The notes beneath the pieces were generated by a model. That model did not search any database, was not told where the DNA came from, and saw only the letters and a list, made by a program, of their open reading frames with translations. A stretch of DNA of 34,099 nt from Paludibacteraceae bacterium (lineage in GTDB: Bacteria; Bacteroidota; Bacteroidia; Bacteroidales; Paludibacteraceae): positions 17,629-51,727 of the forward strand of contig CAJOFV010000016.1 of NCBI GenBank assembly GCA_905233925.1, read 5' to 3'. Below, piece by piece: positions 31,206 to 34,099 of the stretch (its first letter is position 1; every line of letters starts with the position of its first letter). The translations under genes and the position numbers were made by a program.

Positions 31206-33731
31206 TTACAGTTCCACCGTGAAGGTGGTGAGGATGCCGGTGGGGACGGTGAGAATCATCGAGGCACGGGCGGCGTAAGGGATGTCCTGCACGAATGCCA
31301 TTTCACAGAGGTCGTGGCAGAAGTCCCAGACATTATAACATTCGACATTGAGACACATGGACGTGTCCTTGACCTTCCACGTGCCCTGAACGTGCAGGTC
31401 GCAATGGAAATGTGCGCCGTGGCGCGTGCCGAAGTTCTGGTCGGTGGGATTCGTGCCGCGGGAGTTACGGGGCAGAATAGCCACCTCCGCACCTCCGTCC
31501 GGCGAATCAGCCGCGCTGCGGTAGAAGTAGTTATAGGCGGTGAAGGGTTTGCCGTCTGTCCATTTGAAGGTCAAGCCCGCCTGCGCCCATTTGCAGATGT
31601 TATAAGCGAGGTAGAACCGTGCGACATAACCTTTGTCGAGATCCATGCGGCTGACCGCAGGATAGCGTCCGTCCTGGTTATTGATGACGTTCGCGGTGTT
31701 GGGGTTGGCAGTTGTTTCGGAGAGTGTGCCGATGGTGTTGCTGTTGGCACCGTTGCCCAGTCCGACATATCCCGCCGCCTGCATAGACTGCCAGCCGAGC
31801 GAGACAATGACCTTGCGTCCGGTGTAGGTATAGCGCGTCAGCTGCGAGAAGTAATAAGGCGAATTGAGGAGGCCATTCGTGCCAAAGGGTTCGGTGTAAC
31901 CGACTTCGTATTCCTTGACGCCGGCGGACTGATAGAAGACGGTGGCGTTGTCCTCGTAGGCGGGGTCATGGTCGTAATTGACATAATAGCCGTACTGCGA
32001 AGCGTCGCCGCGGTAGTATGTGTGCCAGACGTTGAAGAACTTCTTGTAGCTGTTCTGGAGCACGATCTCGTGGCGTCCTTTTCCGAAGACAAAGCGAATG
32101 GGGATATTGACCTCGAGGTAGGATGTCTGGTGGAGACCTTTCTTGTAGTGGTGGTACTTGCCGCCGGTGGTCGCAAAGAGGGTGTTCGTGCCGGCGTAGT
32201 AGATGTCGGCGTTCATGTAGTCGTCCGAGAAGTAACGCAGGTAGTCGGCGGTATAAGGCAGGCGTTCGTGTGCGACGGTCAAGCCCATTTCGAACCACTT
32301 GCAGGGGTGGAGGTCGAAGTTGACACCCGCCTGCCAGTTCGGGGAGACTTTGGATTTGTTGCGGAGGAGCATGCCGTCCAACGTGAAGTCTATGAAGCCG
32401 TTTATATCGAGTTGGCGACACAGGGCGTAGTGCGCTTTGACGCCGAGGGTGTTCTCCAGAATGCCGCCGGTGAAGGCCTTTGACGTCCAGTCGTAGCGGT
32501 AGAGGGCGGTGGGCGTGGTCATGAGCGGGTTTTGGAAGTAGATGTCGTTGGAGAAGGTTTCGTTGGTCGGGCTGAAGTGAATGAGCGAGTTATAGGCATC
32601 GACATGTACGCTGAGCCAGGGGAGCACGGGCTGCTCGTAGTTGACCGCCCAAGAGAGGTCGTGGGTGTTGCCGTCCGCGATCCAGGGCGCGAAACTCTCG
32701 CCGTCCTGGTCGATGATGTTCTTGCTGAAGGACTGGTTATCGTGCCTGACGGTGTTGAGCGACCAGGTCAGTCCGGTGGTCAAGTACTGCCGTTTGGCGT
32801 AGAGGGAAGCGGTGTAGTTCTTGTGGTCATAGACCTCGGCAAAGTTGTAGAGGTACTCGCTGCCGCCGTCAGCACGGCCGGAGAAGTTCACACGGTAAAA
32901 AAGGGATTTGAAGATTTCTAATCTCACTTCGTTCGAACGATCTGCTTCGCTGTATGGAAAATTTGAAAATTTGAAGATTGGGATTTCGCCGTCTGCCTGC
33001 ACCTTATAATAATAGGCGTTGTAGAGCGGGTCGGAAAGGATGAGTCCGCACTGGTCTTCCTTCGTGATGAGCCGCTGTCCGTAAGCGGCAAAGAGGTGCT
33101 GGCGGTAGTTGTTGCCGTCCTTGTCGCGGAAGGTATATGCCGCAGCAAGCGTTCCTGCACCCGCCTGATGACGGCGGTCGGTGATGTGCTTGTAGGTGTC
33201 GGCGCTTTGCACGGCAGAGCGGTGGAAGATGTTGATAATAGCCTGTGTGCCTGCCGCGGGTGCGCCGTTTCCGACCTGCCCGAAGTTGTAACTGGCACGG
33301 ACATAATCACGTGCGGCCGTGTCACGGGAGAAGAACATCTGCCCCGAGTGAATATCCATCGCCAGGTCGTACTGCTGCATATTGGTCACATAGACCGTGC
33401 TGCCGGGCTGAAAGCGGTCGTCCACGCGGAATCCGTCCATGTAGTAGCGGTTGTTGGTGCAGGGCAAGCCGTTCACCGCGAAAGAGAGCCGGTCGGGCAG
33501 CCACCACTGACCGGTGGTGTGGGTTTCCATGATGGTGTGGTCGTTGAGCGCCTCGAGATAATAGATGAGGTCGCTGCGGTGGTACCATTTGCGGAAGAAC
33601 TCTGCGGGCACGGAGTCCGTGCCGGTCATGGCGGTATGGCTGATTTCCAGCGCCGTCGTGTCACGCACCCAGGCAGCCTGCGCGCCGAGCACGCAGAGCA
33701 TCGCGCCGACTATGAACAGCAGGCGTTTCAT
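31206..33731 (-). CDS. large outer-membrane beta-barrel, TonB-dependent-receptor-like
   Basis: The 841-residue product has a signal peptide (about 1-19, ending in GAQA) and a plug-like N-terminal region in which the strands SFAVNGLPCTNNRYYMDGFR and MQQYDLAMDIHSG recall TonB-receptor plugs. A long barrel follows, rich in paired aromatics, with a hydrophobic strand at the C-terminus. I do not see a carboxypeptidase-like N-terminal extension typical of SusC proteins or a clear TonB box, so substrate and even TonB dependence are open. It starts with an ATGA overlap on the upstream gene's stop. An in-frame 63-bp insertion is visible near residue 250. A terminator follows the stop. Confidence 0.75.
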   Translation of the reverse strand: MKRLLFIVGAMLCVLGAQAAWVRDTTALEISHTAMTGTDSVPAEFFRKWYHRSDLIYYLEALNDHTIMETHTTGQWWLPDRLSFAVNGLPCTNNRYYMDGFRVDDRFQPGSTVYVTNMQQYDLAMDIHSGQMFFSRDTAARDYVRASYNFGQVGNGAPAAGTQAIINIFHRSAVQSADTYKHITDRRHQAGAGTLAAAYTFRDKDGNNYRQHLFAAYGQRLITKEDQCGLILSDPLYNAYYYKVQADGEIPIFKFSNFPYSEADRSNEVRLEIFKSLFYRVNFSGRADGGSEYLYNFAEVYDHKNYTASLYAKRQYLTTGLTWSLNTVRHDNQSFSKNIIDQDGESFAPWIADGNTHDLSWAVNYEQPVLPWLSVHVDAYNSLIHFSPTNETFSNDIYFQNPLMTTPTALYRYDWTSKAFTGGILENTLGVKAHYALCRQLDINGFIDFTLDGMLLRNKSKVSPNWQAGVNFDLHPCKWFEMGLTVAHERLPYTADYLRYFSDDYMNADIYYAGTNTLFATTGGKYHHYKKGLHQTSYLEVNIPIRFVFGKGRHEIVLQNSYKKFFNVWHTYYRGDASQYGYYVNYDHDPAYEDNATVFYQSAGVKEYEVGYTEPFGTNGLLNSPYYFSQLTRYTYTGRKVIVSLGWQSMQAAGYVGLGNGANSNTIGTLSETTANPNTANVINNQDGRYPAVSRMDLDKGYVARFYLAYNICKWAQAGLTFKWTDGKPFTAYNYFYRSAADSPDGGAEVAILPRNSRGTNPTDQNFGTRHGAHFHCDLHVQGTWKVKDTSMCLNVECYNVWDFCHDLCEMAFVQDIPYAARASMILTVPTGILTTFTVEL
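32906..32979. repeat. 11-bp direct repeats bounding an in-frame 63-bp insertion
   Basis: ATTTGAAGATT occurs at 32906-32916 and 32969-32979, exactly 63 bp apart. The DNA between includes a CGTTCGAACG palindrome and AATTTGAAA repeats. In the protein, IFK appears twice, 21 residues apart. Confidence 0.75.
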
Positions 33732-34099
33732 TGCTTGGGCTCTTTCTTTTGGAGGATGTCTATGTTATATGCCAAACCCACGCGGATTTGGTGGAAAGGG
33801 TAGTCTTTGATGCCGTACTGGTACGCCACAAACGGCTCGAAGCCTTTGGCGTAGCCTGACAGCCGGAGCTTGAGGGTCATCGGCCGGTCGCCATATTTCT
33901 CCCAGCCCATGTAACCACCCCAGGTGGCACGAAGCCCGACGTATTCGGACTTCACGAGCAGTTGAACACCGTACATCAGTGCGTCGTTCTGGCGACCGTT
34001 ATCCGTCTGCCAGCACAGGAAACCCAGCGAGCCTGCGAGACGCAGTTCCCACGACTTGACCATCAGCGATTTGCCGACGGCGAGGTCGAACCAGTAAGC
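33728..34099 (-). CDS. C-terminal part of a probable outer-membrane protein (5'-partial)
   Basis: The frame is open to the right edge of the window; the track's ATG at 34063 is only an internal Met. At least 123 residues are visible. They show alternating hydrophobic and polar strands with aromatic residues (VGLRATWGGYMGW; FEPFVAYQYGIKDYPFHQIR), ending in a last strand RVGLAYNIDILQKKE. This looks like the end of a small outer-membrane barrel or a PorT/OmpA-like strand set, but I do not recognise the family. Its stop overlaps the start of the large barrel gene as ATGA, so the two are co-translated and probably function together. Confidence 0.65.
   Translation of the reverse strand, partial: AYWFDLAVGKSLMVKSWELRLAGSLGFLCWQTDNGRQNDALMYGVQLLVKSEYVGLRATWGGYMGWEKYGDRPMTLKLRLSGYAKGFEPFVAYQYGIKDYPFHQIRVGLAYNIDILQKKEPKQ

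Noticed and set aside
31125-32483. 452-residue plus-strand ORF
   Set aside because: It lies wholly opposite the outer-membrane barrel gene, has no family features, and its composition (Val, Glu, Gly rich) is that of an antisense shadow in GC-rich DNA.

Overview
The window looks like a chromosomal piece of a Bacteroidota genome, most likely order Bacteroidales. The evidence is four promoters of the Bacteroidota type (TTTG, 20-nt spacer, TAnnTTTG), few strong Shine-Dalgarno sites, a BspA-type leucine-rich repeat protein, DUF4254 beside glycosyltransferase family 9, a lysC-lysA pair, and an Rnf complex in the order D-G-E-A. I see no tRNA, rRNA, insertion sequence, integrase or CRISPR array.

Layout. 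(1) 1-3530, plus strand: the end of an rnf operon (rnfD cut by the window edge and internally broken, then rnfG, rnfE, rnfA), followed by a broken fucose-isomerase-like gene and a terminator. (2) 3531-4631: a gene-poor stretch with short tandem repeats, an orphan promoter, and a second promoter driving a strongly folded RNA of about 290 nt that ends in its own terminator. (3) 4632-8840: a 1,402-residue secreted BspA-like LRR protein. (4) 8841-9472: repeats and three similar terminator hairpins. (5) 9473-25214: one promoter followed by 17 closely packed plus-strand genes. They are mlaE, mlaF, a small secreted protein, an M6 metalloprotease, xthA, lptB, a Kelch lipoprotein, a Wzi-like barrel, DUF4254, the N half of a GT9, lysC, lysA, the C half of the GT9, an LPS-type kinase, a GT4, an O-antigen-ligase-like protein and another GT4. 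(6) 25227-30847, minus strand: LtaS-like transferase, LpxL-like acyltransferase, a second LtaS-like transferase and a GT4, all overlapping by 4 nt, converging on block 5. (7) 30848-31205: repeats, a minus-strand promoter and a terminator. (8) 31206-34099, minus strand: a large outer-membrane barrel, TonB-receptor-like, and the end of an upstream gene.

Taken together, blocks 5 and 6 are mostly an envelope locus: lipid transport (MlaEF), LPS export ATPase (LptB), sugar and phosphate decoration of an LPS or lipo-oligosaccharide core, ligation, acylation and phospho-headgroup transfer. Lysine-pathway and DNA-repair genes are carried within it.

The most notable points are: the GT9 gene split between its two Rossmann domains by lysC-lysA; a stand-alone secreted copy of the M6 protease pro-domain next to the protease; the structured RNA with a possible terminator/anti-terminator switch upstream of the LRR gene; a shared C-terminal motif in the LRR protein and the protease; and several reading-frame breaks and in-frame repeat insertions. 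The frame breaks (rnfD, the isomerase, one LtaS-like gene) could be true decay or assembly errors; the sequence alone cannot decide.
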